Assembly: GCA_015680685.1 (NCBI GenBank)
Contig: MNCI01029388.1
Location: forward strand, 322,468 to 386,467
Direction of reading: 5' to 3'
DNA: 64,000 nt
From: Gnetum montanum
Lineage: Eukaryota > Streptophyta > Gnetopsida > Gnetales > Gnetaceae
The notes under the pieces were generated by a model. That model had not been told where the DNA came from, did no database searches, and saw nothing but the letters and a program-made list of their open reading frames with translations. A program made the translations under genes and the position numbers. Position 1 is the first letter of the stretch, and every line of letters starts with the position of its first letter. This document shows positions 22,866-34,800 of this stretch, one piece after another.

Positions 22866-25800
22866 GTATTTGCATTTGTCATGTTTTGCAGGATAGTTCG
22901 GATTTTAGGATTGCGGAAAACTTTGTTTTTTGGTTCTAACTGAAGAACGATTCTTTTGGTTGTCTATTTTGGGGTACAGGTTTTAGTTCCAGTTGGATTC
23001 GGAACAGAGGAGGTGGAAGCTGTGATAGTAACGGACGTATTGAGAAGAGCAGGCGCCCACGTTACTGTGGCGTCCGTGGAGTCGCAACGGGAGATAGAGG
23101 GATGCAGAGGACTCAGGATTATAGCCGACACATTGATTACGTCCTGTGAAAATGACACATTTGATCTCGTTCTTCTACCTGTATAGTATTTTCTTCATTC
23201 TCCTTTCAAAGCAGTCTTAATGCCCCTGTTCATGTTTGGCGTGAGTCCTGTTTAAATGATTCCGTACCTTTTGCAATTCAAGAAGTTTTTCTTTGTCATG
23301 TATCAGTCCCAGCTGTAAATTTTAATGTCACATTATTGATTCACTTAACGGGTTGGAATGTGAACCTTTATGCATTCAAATTTTCTAACCAGTCACGTTC
23401 CCTGTGTCACTCTTGCAAGATTAGCGTTGAGCATAGAGGATCCCAATAGGAAATGAATTAAACACTGAGCCTCAGGTCTCATACAGGTAAGATCTTAAGG
23501 AAGAGATTCTTTATCCTGCTATATGTCATAGAGTTTAAATCTATGAACAGTGACTGCACAATAATCGCTTGGAGAATGATATCTCGTACTCTCATTTTTG
23601 TGAAAGAAAGGACTGTTTCTGTCTTATGCCACTGATCACAGCTGGAAGTTAACATAAGCTCATGAAGGGATGGAAATTGATTAATGTTTCCTCCATTTTA
23701 AGGTATCCTAATGTTCTAAATTTTCTTCCTTTAAATAATCTGAATTTTTTCTTGTTTTTTCTACTGACTTGCACAAAGAATCTCACATAGACCCAACAAG
23801 TCAATTGGAACGCTAAGCAGTATAAAGGAGACGTCAGAACTGTGTTTTCTTTTCGTCTGATTTTTCTCCAAAAAAGATAGATTTTTCAAAGAAGGTAGTA
23901 GTTGTGTATTGATTAAATATAAAGGATCAAATTTATCCAAATTCTGCAGGATTGGATTTACTCTTTTATACTGGACTAAAAAATAGATAATCGAGCTAGA
24001 CCATACTTATCTTCACATCGATTGCTAAACTAAAGCTGGGCATGGAACAAGACCTGAGCTGCTGATCCAGCCAAGCAACCCAAAATATGTGGGAGTCTAT
24101 CCCTGAGAGTAGGAATAGTGAGGAGTGAAAAAAGCACAGGCAGTGAAGGGTGCTGCCACATTGGAAGCCTGACTTTGTCAGCAAGACCAAAGTCGATTAC
24201 TTCTAGGTGACACTCCTAGAGCCACAGTGCTCATCTCGCTAAGTGCGGTCCTGGGAGGTTTGTGTATTGATTGAAATATAGAAACCAGAAAATAGTGGCA
24301 ATGAAAAATAGCACTGTATCATAAGAAATAAACTGAATTCTAATTTTGAGCAAACAAAAAGAGTAAATTCCATGCACTCATATGCCAAATGGAAAGGAGA
24401 GAAATAAATAAAATCTATCATGTACCAAGCTTGACCACCATGATGGATTACCATGCTGCCAAACCTTTGCAATATTCATTATTCATGTTTTCATATTGAG
24501 AGAGATGTGGTCTTGAACAAAGGACCATTTAACTATTGATTGGGACTTGACAACTCCTTCAACAATTCCCCAAAATTGACCAAGAAAATGCTCACAAAAC
24601 CAAGTATGTGTGCTTTACTTTTCATTGTGCAAAAGATATAACCAATAAACAATATGTTTTTTTTTTCAATTTTAATGAGTGCTTAATGGACCCTTTGGTT
24701 ATCTGGCCATCACACACCAAGTACCTCCAATCCCTCAACATCTTGTAGCTCACACAAGAACACTAGGGTCAGATAAAAGATGGGGGCTAACACCATCAAG
24801 AATTCCAAAGGCTAAGCCTTTGTAGCCCATATGAGAGATCACTAGCCTTGGATATAATGATGAGGGACATTTATTAATAATGACCACAAAAACATGAAAT
24901 ATCATGTGCACTGGACCAGCAGCCCATACGAGAGATCACTAGCCTTGGATATAATGATGGGGACATTTATTGAGAGAGAGAGAGAGAGAGAGAGAGAGCA
25001 TACAGTAATGCCCAAAAAATCAAATCCTTGACTCATGAAAGATCCCATGCATGACTCTCAATTTACAGGAAATCCCTCATGCCCTCGTGAGATAATCCTG
25101 AACTTGTTCAAGTTAAAACAACAAATGCTCATCAATAATTAAGATGCAAGAAAGGTTTGGAGTACACACCTCTATGAGTGGGCCTAAAAAAAGGGGTCAT
25201 AGTTACCCCAAAAATCAGATAACCAAAGTCCCACAAATCAGCTGGAATAACCTCCAAAAATAGCACCAAGTGTAGCTAGCAGCACCTCCCCAGCCATACA
25301 AGAGCAGCCCTAAGTTCAACCCCAAGAAGACAGCCTAATTATAATAGTCAAGGAACAGCCTCCCACCTTTTTCTGTCCGTCTTCCTTTCTCTTCAAACTA
25401 GCATGGTTTCTCCCACTTGGCATAGAAGTGAAAAAAAGAGTAAACACTCACTAATTATAGGCTAAATGAGACCCAAAAGTTTGGGTAAAAATTTGTGTAC
25501 AAAAGTTCATATAATGGACTACGATTAGATAATCCATCCTCAAAAAATCTTTTTTTTTTTTGTTTATGACATGATGACTACTTGACTTGGATAAGCAAGG
25601 TCATGAATGAGTAGACGTGAAAGAATGACAACACCCAAGAGAGCCTCAAGTCTCTATTAAATGGGTCCTTTGTTCTTTTTCAACAATTAGACAATATATA
25701 TATTAGAAATAAATATCATCACGAGCATGTTCAAAATGTAGCATCAAGCACACGTCACCATCCTATTTAGTAGCTCTAGATTTGCTTGTGTCCAACAAAG

Positions 25801-28800
25801 AAAAGGATCATCACTCAAAGCCACAATGCTCATCCTGCTAAGTGAGGTCCTGAGAGGGTTGGTAGATGAGCGAAAGCCTAACCTCTTCAAGTGGCTTTCC
25901 CTAGGCCTGAACCCAGGTCTTTGACTTGAGAAATGAGTACATTACCTTGCTTGTGTCCAACAGGTTCATAATAATTGTATTCAAGCTTGCTATAGTAATA
26001 AAACTGTCATCAATGTCATGAACTATCTCTCATGAATCTTGCAGAGAACTAAGAATTGCAATGACCAAAGATTTTCTTTAAACATTGCTTTCAGGTCATC
26101 TAACTGTGTAAACAAACTATTCATGTTATCAATGTGGATTTGCAGTGATGCAACTTCCTTCATTTTTATCCTAAAAACTTTGTTGATAGTATATAATGAT
26201 TCATACTTGTCTGTTGATCATATTGTTGCTTTAGAATCCACCAAAGCTCATGTGTCGAAGAAATTAAGCTACGAGACTAAAGCATTCCATTGCCTAAATA
26301 GGACCTTATCAAATAAAGTGCTTTTCTGTCAAATCTTTTTCATTCTTTGTCTGGGTACTTCTTCAGCCAATTTGCATTAGACAACCCAGAATCAACTTTT
26401 GTTTCATCCTTTGACTGCAACACAGTATCACTTTTCTTTTGGTAGAGAATGTTCTCCATAAGAATCTTTCAAACACCCCAGTTTTCTGCACCTGTCAACC
26501 TATCTGTGCTTTGCACTTGCTCCATTGCTTCTCAATTGCAACTTTGATACCAGGTATTGTAATATATTGCTGAAATAAAATTGTGTAAAGAAAACAAAAG
26601 TTGAAAAACTGATGAAACAACACACTAGGATTTATGTGGAAACCCCAAAAGAGAGAAACCACAGCCAAGTAGTGTAGAGCTCTTTTATTAAAGCACACTG
26701 GGGTAAACTAATCTTCAACTACAATAGACATCATAGCCTCAACAAGCATACCAAACACATACAACCAGTCTTCCTTTATGGTCCAACATAAGGGTTTTTA
26801 CATCCCTCTAGAACTTTCTGATTTTACTATCTGGGGCTTATCTTGGACCTTTTATATTTCATTTTACACTATAAAATTAGCATTACAACAATAATTTTAA
26901 GTATTACAAGGGACATTACTTTTAAAAACAATAACAAAATGGGTTCTTTAAAGTACAAAGATTTGGCTTCAATTTTAACAGTTTCTGCTTTCTGTTGCAT
27001 TTTATCTTTCCAGCATTTCATCTATACGCTGTTCATTTGTTACCATTACTGTTTAACAAATCCTATAAACTTTTGTACTTTGGTTATTGTGTGTCAGCAC
27101 TATCATAGTTGCCCTCCCATTTTTGTGCTTGTAAAACCATATACTATTGTTGTTGTTTTAGTCAAATCAGATCCAAGTTCACTGGTCTACACTTTGTTGT
27201 AGTTGTATACACTACATTTGTTACCACTACTGTTTAAGCTTTTGTAGTTGTATACATTATATTTGTTACCATTACTGTTTAAACTTTTGTACTTTGGCTA
27301 TTGCGTGTCAGCACTATCATAGTTGCCATCCAATTTTTGCCTATTTTTAACCATATACTATCGTTATGGTTATTGCATGTCAGCACTATCATAATTGCCC
27401 TCCGCTTTTTGCCTATTTTTTAAATCATATACTATTGTTGTTGTTTTGCCCAAATCAGATCCAAGTTATTGTCTGATTACCTTTGATTGTTCAAGGCTTG
27501 TTTGCCCTTGTCCGAATCAGATCCAAGTTCTTGTTTGATTACCTTTGACTGTTCAAGGCTAGTCTACACTTTGTTGTAGTTGTATACACTACAAAATGTA
27601 GAAGGATTTTTGTCGTACAATATCCCATGGTAAGGAATGGTAATGTGATATTTATAGTTTTGCACTACTCTTATCCCAACGCATGCTGGGTTATTTTTCA
27701 CCTCTTGGCCCACCCAGAGGGCCAGAGGCTTTTGCATCAGCACCCTTTCACAGAGTCTTATTAGGTGATTATATCGTAAGCCAAATGTATATACTGTAAT
27801 ACTGGTTAGTGATGAGTCTATTGTTGGTGAAAGCATGGCTTTTGGTCCTTCTTCAAAGTGATGTTTTGTTGTCCACTTAATTTCTATACAATAATAATCA
27901 ATTCATCTTCTTACCTTTCAATACTTTAATGTTTATGTCTTTATGATTTACTTCATTGTTAGAGTTGGATGTGTTTGACCCATGGAATGCAGGCAGTTTA
28001 GGTATCATGGTGATATGTGCTCCGTGTACCATGGAATAGGTGTAATTTAGGCATGATAATGATCCTTTTATTTTAAGTTTACTTTATATTTTATTATGCG
28101 TTTGATATATGTTGACTAAATAAAATGAATAAGAATTGAACTCTCAATTGTCTGATGACCAACCATTCCAGTTTTTATTTGTCCTTTAAACCCAATGATA
28201 GCTGAGATATGAGATACAGAAAACACAACATTTTCAAACTCAATTTCAACCATTCCTTGGAAGTTTACAACGGAGTTGCTCAGTACATTTGTATGTTTCT
28301 TAGAGAACGGATCTCTTACAGCTTTTATCACCAGCTTTCATTTTCATGCATACTACTTTCAAGTTCTGTATAGTGTTTTAGTAGGTTTCTTGTTAAATTG
28401 GATAGTAGAAGTGAAACAAAGGTTTTTCCCAAACTTGGTGAACATTCTGTCAAGCATGCATTCAGGCAAGTCCCAACGTTCATAAAATAGGCAATATTGA
28501 TACTCTGGGGTCAAGTATGTTTTAGTTTGTAATAAGGAATCTTTCTTTGCCATAGCTTATATATTGTAAACCAGGAATGAATGTTGCATCTTCTTGATTT
28601 CTGTTCTTCACTTTCTATGTTGACTGCAATTAGCCCTTAAATAATCTGTAAAATAATCATTTCTTGATTTGATGTTCTTTAAGAACAGCTTAAAATTTAT
28701 GCATTTGCTCAGGAGGAGGGAGACTATACTAATACAAAGATTATTATGCATAACTTGTCGTTGCCCCAGGGAGGAATGCCAGGTGCTGCTAGGTTACGAG

Positions 28801-31800
28801 ACTCAGAAAGTTTGAAAAATATTACAAAAATGCATGCACATAGAAATCGATTGCATGGTGCAATATCCGAAGCTCCAGCTATTGTGCTTGATGCATGGGG
28901 ATTGTTACTTGGAGTTGAGGTCAACATAATTTTATTTAACTACTTTCAGTAGCAGTTTATTTTTTCTTTTAAACAACTTAACTATAATCCTGCTTGAATA
29001 GATAGTTTTATTTCTGAAAGTATTGTGTTGTGCAAAGGTGGAATTTGTACCACTCTTATTGAGCAAATTTGGCATTTCTTATGGATTGTTTTTTGACATT
29101 TCAGGTGGCATGTCATCCTCAATTCACCTACAGAACCTCTGCCCTCTGGCTTGTTAAAAAGAATGTTCATAATGATGGGACAATAACCACAGCTCGTGGT
29201 CCTGGTAATGCTATGGAATTAGCACTTTCATTTGTTGAGCAGCTTTTTGGACATGAAAAATGTGACGAAATACAAAAGGACTTGGTAAGTCAGTATTTGA
29301 ATTATAGATTTTCTCCAAATAGACAAACTGTACATCCTTATGCTTTGAATCCGTATTGGTAATAGCTCTGTATGTGGAGCTATGCTTGTATGGATTGCAT
29401 TTAATTTAACAAAAATGTCTCAATGTATGCTAAAATGTTACGTGGAAAATATTTGTATTCGTTCTAAGTTTGAATGTCAAAATATGTTGTTTAAGTATGA
29501 CTACCTTTAGTAACAGAGGATCTTTCCCTGTCTGAGTGGTTAGGATAATATTATTTAAAAACTGGATATTCAAATACATTTCATTGATTTAATTGATCTG
29601 AATGCAGACCTCTTATTGTTCATAGATGCAAACATCGTATCAGGTGCTTAATTAATGAATTAAGAACAGTTTAGTTTTGTGGCATACTTCTTAGTTTGAG
29701 AAAGCTTTTGACTTGAACATTGATTTGTTACGACTTATGAATGAGGTTAAAAGTACGTTATACCATTTACTTGCTTTATAAGAAGGAAAGCATAGATTGA
29801 TAAAAAATCTGCTGAATGATTTGAGCTCTATAGAAGGGGAAATTGAGCAGCTAGCAACATCACATATTTTTAAACAGTTGCAAGGCCTTTGGGATACAAA
29901 TGAGCAAGGTCAGTTCATTTAGGCTTGAACTATATTAATCTCATATTTATGCTTTCCTATACCTTTCATCTTTTTTTCCATCTCCATGTTTTTTTTTCTC
30001 TAAATATGTAAAAATTTCTTAAGATGAACCCATCATTTCATTTGGGCGATTCTCTATTCTCTAAATATGTAAAAGTTTGTGAAGATGAACTCCTCATTTC
30101 ATTTAGGTGATTCACTATTACAATTGACCACAATTTGAAATAAACAATATTTTGGCAACACCCATTTCTCATTGTAACACTCAACTGTGATCCTTTACAA
30201 TAATTGTATGTCATGGTTTGTCATTATAGATTGTCCTTTGAGATTGCTACATGCACTGTAACACAGAATGTTCGTCTCTTTATGTTGACGTTAGCATCAA
30301 CAGCCATAACTAGTCATCAAGTAAACCATGATGGATATATGTCTATTAACTAAATCCTTAACACAAACTTTATGTCAGTTATAAGGAAATTGCAAGGTAA
30401 TGCATATGGATATGTAGTGCCTCACATTTGTACATGTGACCCCAGTACTCTATTAAATACTTAAGACTTTAATTTGTTTTAAAGCTTATATATATTTGTA
30501 GATGTGCCTAATGCTTCTTACTAATATGAAGACCTTTGTTTGGGTGACATAAGCAAGATTACTATTTATTTCTAATTTTTGTCTAATTTTTTATTTTAAG
30601 TTTTTTAAAATATATATTTTATTAATGAACAAGCATTGCAAAGTATAGCATTATTTTAGAATAATATTAGAAAATTAATGTGATGTGGATCCATGGTTTA
30701 TTTTGATGTTTAGTTGGAATTTTTAAATTATTGAATATTTATTTAATTAAAGTACATCAAAATTCAAAGTTGTTAGATTGCACTCAAATTTGGTAGACTA
30801 ACTCAATTTTACACCTAGAGTATCGATCTCCAATTATTTTTTCAATTCGAGCCCTTGATTTTGAGATTTTATAATGTTAAACAATTTAAGAATACCATGT
30901 GGGACCATGTTTTTCTTGATTCAATTGAAATATTAATTTCTAGCATGGTAGCTATGGTGTGTTTGTGCTTGTTACAACTAGCTTGGTATGTGTAAACTAT
31001 TGGATGGACAAAAAGGTTAATATCAATGATTTTTACTAGATAAATTAAAGGAAATGTGGAAAATAGATATAAGGCCAAAAACAAATTAGAAATCCTCATA
31101 GCATATAAACTAACTTAAAATAAGACAAAAAGGCGGGGCCATAAGAAAAGTCAATGTGGGATGTTGATGTATGCTCTATGATATGCATATAATGGCATCT
31201 ATTTTATTTATATGCTAATTGTCTACTTCATATTAGTGGTTGGAAAAAAGGGACAAAAGACTCATTTAATAAGGGCCATGTGACTCTTTTGAGTGTTATT
31301 GATCTTGCATGTTGACTCCCTCGTGAGAGCTTCATTGTCCAAGGCAAGTAGCAATAATGCCATGAATAGAAAATAGATTTTGAAGAATGGGTTGTCTACT
31401 TTTTACACATTGTGTAAACTTTTGTACACAAGTTTTTACCCAAGCCTTAGGATCTCATCCATCCTATAAATAGAGGGGCAATTTGCTTTCATTCTTACTT
31501 TTGCTAAGGAAGGGGAGACTATGCTAGTTGGAGGGGTGAGGAGTTGAGGAAAGGAGAGAGAAAGTGGCTGTCCTTTGCTTTTTCTCTGCATCTCCTGGGT
31601 TGTCCTGAGTGTTCTTGTGGGCTCTTGGAAAGTTGATTTTGCTGCTGCTGTTGGAGGCTTTTGTGACTGATTTTTGGGGACTGTTTGGCTGATTCAAGTG
31701 ATTGTTTTTCTCTGATTTTGCGGGAGGATTTTAGCAGCACCTTGGACTTGTAGTTTGAAGCTGATTTCTTAAGGTTATTGGCTGAACAATGACCCAAACT

Positions 31801-34800
31801 TGAGGTGCCTTCTCCCTCCCCAAATTGGTCAAGTTCAACTTTAAAAGTGTGTATTTCAAACCCTTATTGTACAAAAGTTTTAGTTGGTGTTTGAAGTTGT
31901 ATTGGCTTGGACAACTAAGGATTATTTCATAAGGGCATGTGTGATTTCTTGTGAGTTGTGAGTCATGCAAATAGTCTCTCATATGTCTTGGATCTAATTT
32001 TTGGCATGCATGTTTTGGGCTTATGAATTAGCATTTTTTTTTGTGTCATGTGCACTTGGTATTTCATGTTATTGTGATTTTTTTTAAATAAGAAAGAATG
32101 CCTCTCATCATTCTATCCAAGCTTGGTGATCTCTTGTATGGGCTAAAGGGCTTAGTTTTTGAAAGTGCTTGATGGTGTTAGCCCTGACCATTTTATCCCA
32201 TCTTGGTGTTCTTGTTGTGTGGGCTACAAGATGCTATAGGGTTGGAGAGACTTGGTGTATTACAGCTGGATGGCCAAAGGGTCCATTGAGGACTCATTTT
32301 AAAATTAAAAATAATCTATGCATATTGAGGATTTTTGATGTCTTTTGTTAGGTGCACATAGTTTGTTTTGTTGATCATTTTTGGGTCAGTTTTGAGGGGT
32401 TTTTCAGAAAGTTTTCATGTTCCAAATCATTGTTAAATGGTCCTTTGTTCAAGCCTACATTTCTCTCAATGTGAAAACATGAGAGACTGGAAAATTTATT
32501 AATGAAGATGCCAAAGTTTGGAACTATGTTAATTTATCATGGTGTTCAAGCTTAGTGTATATCAGATTTTATTGTTATTTCTCCTTTCCATATTGCACAG
32601 GAACACATCAAATTGTGTTTATTTTCTGCTCCATAAAATCAAGTTATAATGCTAATTTTTGTTTCATCAAGTTATATATATAATGCTAATTTTTGCTCTT
32701 ATTGCCATCTCAAAAAAAAAAAAAAAAAAAAAAGGGACTGTAGGTAGTTGACTTACCGTTTTATTATGTATATTATGTGTAATGTCTTTGGTGCCTTGTG
32801 TGAGTATTTTTCCACAGCCAACTCATATGGCAGCTGTTTAAAGAAAACTCAAATTAACTGTACTATAGCAACAATGGTAAGATGCTTACCCTGCCAGTCA
32901 GGCAATCTCTGTGGGCCACTTTTTTCAAAACCTTAGCTTATAATTCTTTAATTTCTTTCAAGAAATAATGGTATACCCAAATTTGCTTGTGAGACTAACC
33001 CCTTCACATCTTGCTTAAATGTTGTATTTAATTAGTCAATGTAGTTTTTTTTGATGCATAAGTATTTCAACTTCAGTCCTATGCGGTTTATTGGGGGATA
33101 GGTAAAACGACTATTTTATTAATAATAAAATGGTGGAGTATCTTGTGTAATTTAAGATACGAGTTTCTTATCTATTATGATGGTTGAAGTATGTTCAACT
33201 ATGGGTAGCAACGAAATGCATCAATCAACAAATTTTGTAATCGTCCGTTTCTTTACGTCTTGTAAATTTTGCATGCTGCTGATGAAATAAGCACATACGT
33301 CAAATATAAATTATTATTTTCATAATTATATCTTAAGTTCTTAAAATTATTTAAAATAAGATTCGGCCGGTTTTTTATATTGTAAGTTTTCATTAGGCAA
33401 ATATAGATTACCAAGGAATTCAGTGAAACTATAGAGAGAAACAATGTGTATGCATGGGATACACATTCAAGTGTTTCATTATGCAATTTGAAGGCATACT
33501 CTGGTGTAACATGCATTATTTATGTTTTTTTTTCACAAAAGAATCTAGGGAGCATGTGAAATGTTTGGTGATAGTTTTTTCCTTGCTTAGATTTTCGAAT
33601 CTTTAAATTTATAATAGTGGAAAGTTTAAGGCAGTAACTTGTTAGTGTCATATCCTTTCATTGTAATAGTGAAATGTGTGCCTTGTTTCATGTCCTCACT
33701 TTGCACCTTTTTTTTGTTTCGAAAAACGTCAGGTATTATATTAATATAAACAACTGTACACAGAACCGGAAAGCCCCAAAACAGCCAAATCCCGCCATCC
33801 ACCCAAACAAACAAAACTGGGTGACGGCAACCCCACTTTGCACCTTTTGGTAAGATATGAAATATATCATTTGCGACAGATGCATACCTGCAAGTAAAAT
33901 GTTCCTTGCTTATTTGCTTTGTGGGACTGACAAATACTAACAAACTATCAGCTAATATGGCGTATAAAATCCCAGCTGAAAAAGTAGGGAATAGACATTA
34001 ACAAAATTATAGTAATTTTGTAATTGAACAACATTGAAAACAAATAATGAAGTAAGAGAGAATTTTTTGAAAGCAACACAAGAATCCAATATGACGGAAT
34101 ATAACAAGGAAAGGACCTAGGGAAAATGTCTGAGTTTTATAAATTCCTTAAGAATCTGTTCCATGCTAGGAATGTTTTTTTTTGGTTTTTGAATTAACTT
34201 TATATAGATGAGCCTTTTAGTTGTAGCCATGTTGTCTTCTCTTTTGAAGTTCCAATACCAAGTGTTAAAAAGTGAGGGAAGATAAAATGGACTTTTGAGT
34301 CTGTAATCACATATGCGGAAATTATGTGGGGCCTATATGCTGATGAGGATTTGATAAAAAACATCATATTGACCTCAAACTATAACTCACTTTATTACAT
34401 TTTTAACATATCAAGGAAACAACTCAAATAAATGTCATATAATATTCCCATGCTCCCTTTTAGTCTATGAACTTTTGCGACATCCTATTGTCCAGTACAT
34501 CAGCAAAGGTAGTCTTAAGCCAACAGGTGCCATCACAGCATTTACCGAGAGCCATACAATGGATTGCCAATTCAACCATTTTGCCATTAGAAAATATGAA
34601 ATAATGGTTTTATCGTTTTTCCTGAATGAGTAATCAACAAAATCTAGTTTATTGCTAAATCTCATGCACCCTTATGAGTGTTTTCTTTGATTTTTTTTAA
34701 AAAAATTTTCAACAGGAAAAGAGAGTATTTTATTTGTCAGAAATTACAGATTGGAATACTGTGCTTCTTTGATAAATTAGTCATAAAAAATTTATAATTT

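Larger units (their letters stand above)
25680..26552 (-). pseudogene. Ty1/copia gag fragment, split by a SINE
   Basis: The - strand starts [16 protein letters not shown] just below the primer site and continues with a W-x-x-W-x-x-M-like segment, [25 protein letters not shown] and LAMFKEN-type blocks. This is the layout of copia gag (the UBN2/retrotrans_gag type). The last recognisable part ([16 protein letters not shown], then [13 protein letters not shown]) spans the SINE insertion. Stops are frequent, and no zinc knuckle or pol follows. Confidence 0.65.

Noticed and set aside
25900-25950. tRNA gene suggested by a B-box-like sequence
   Set aside because: No cloverleaf can be formed and the segment is part of a 149-bp SINE with target duplications.
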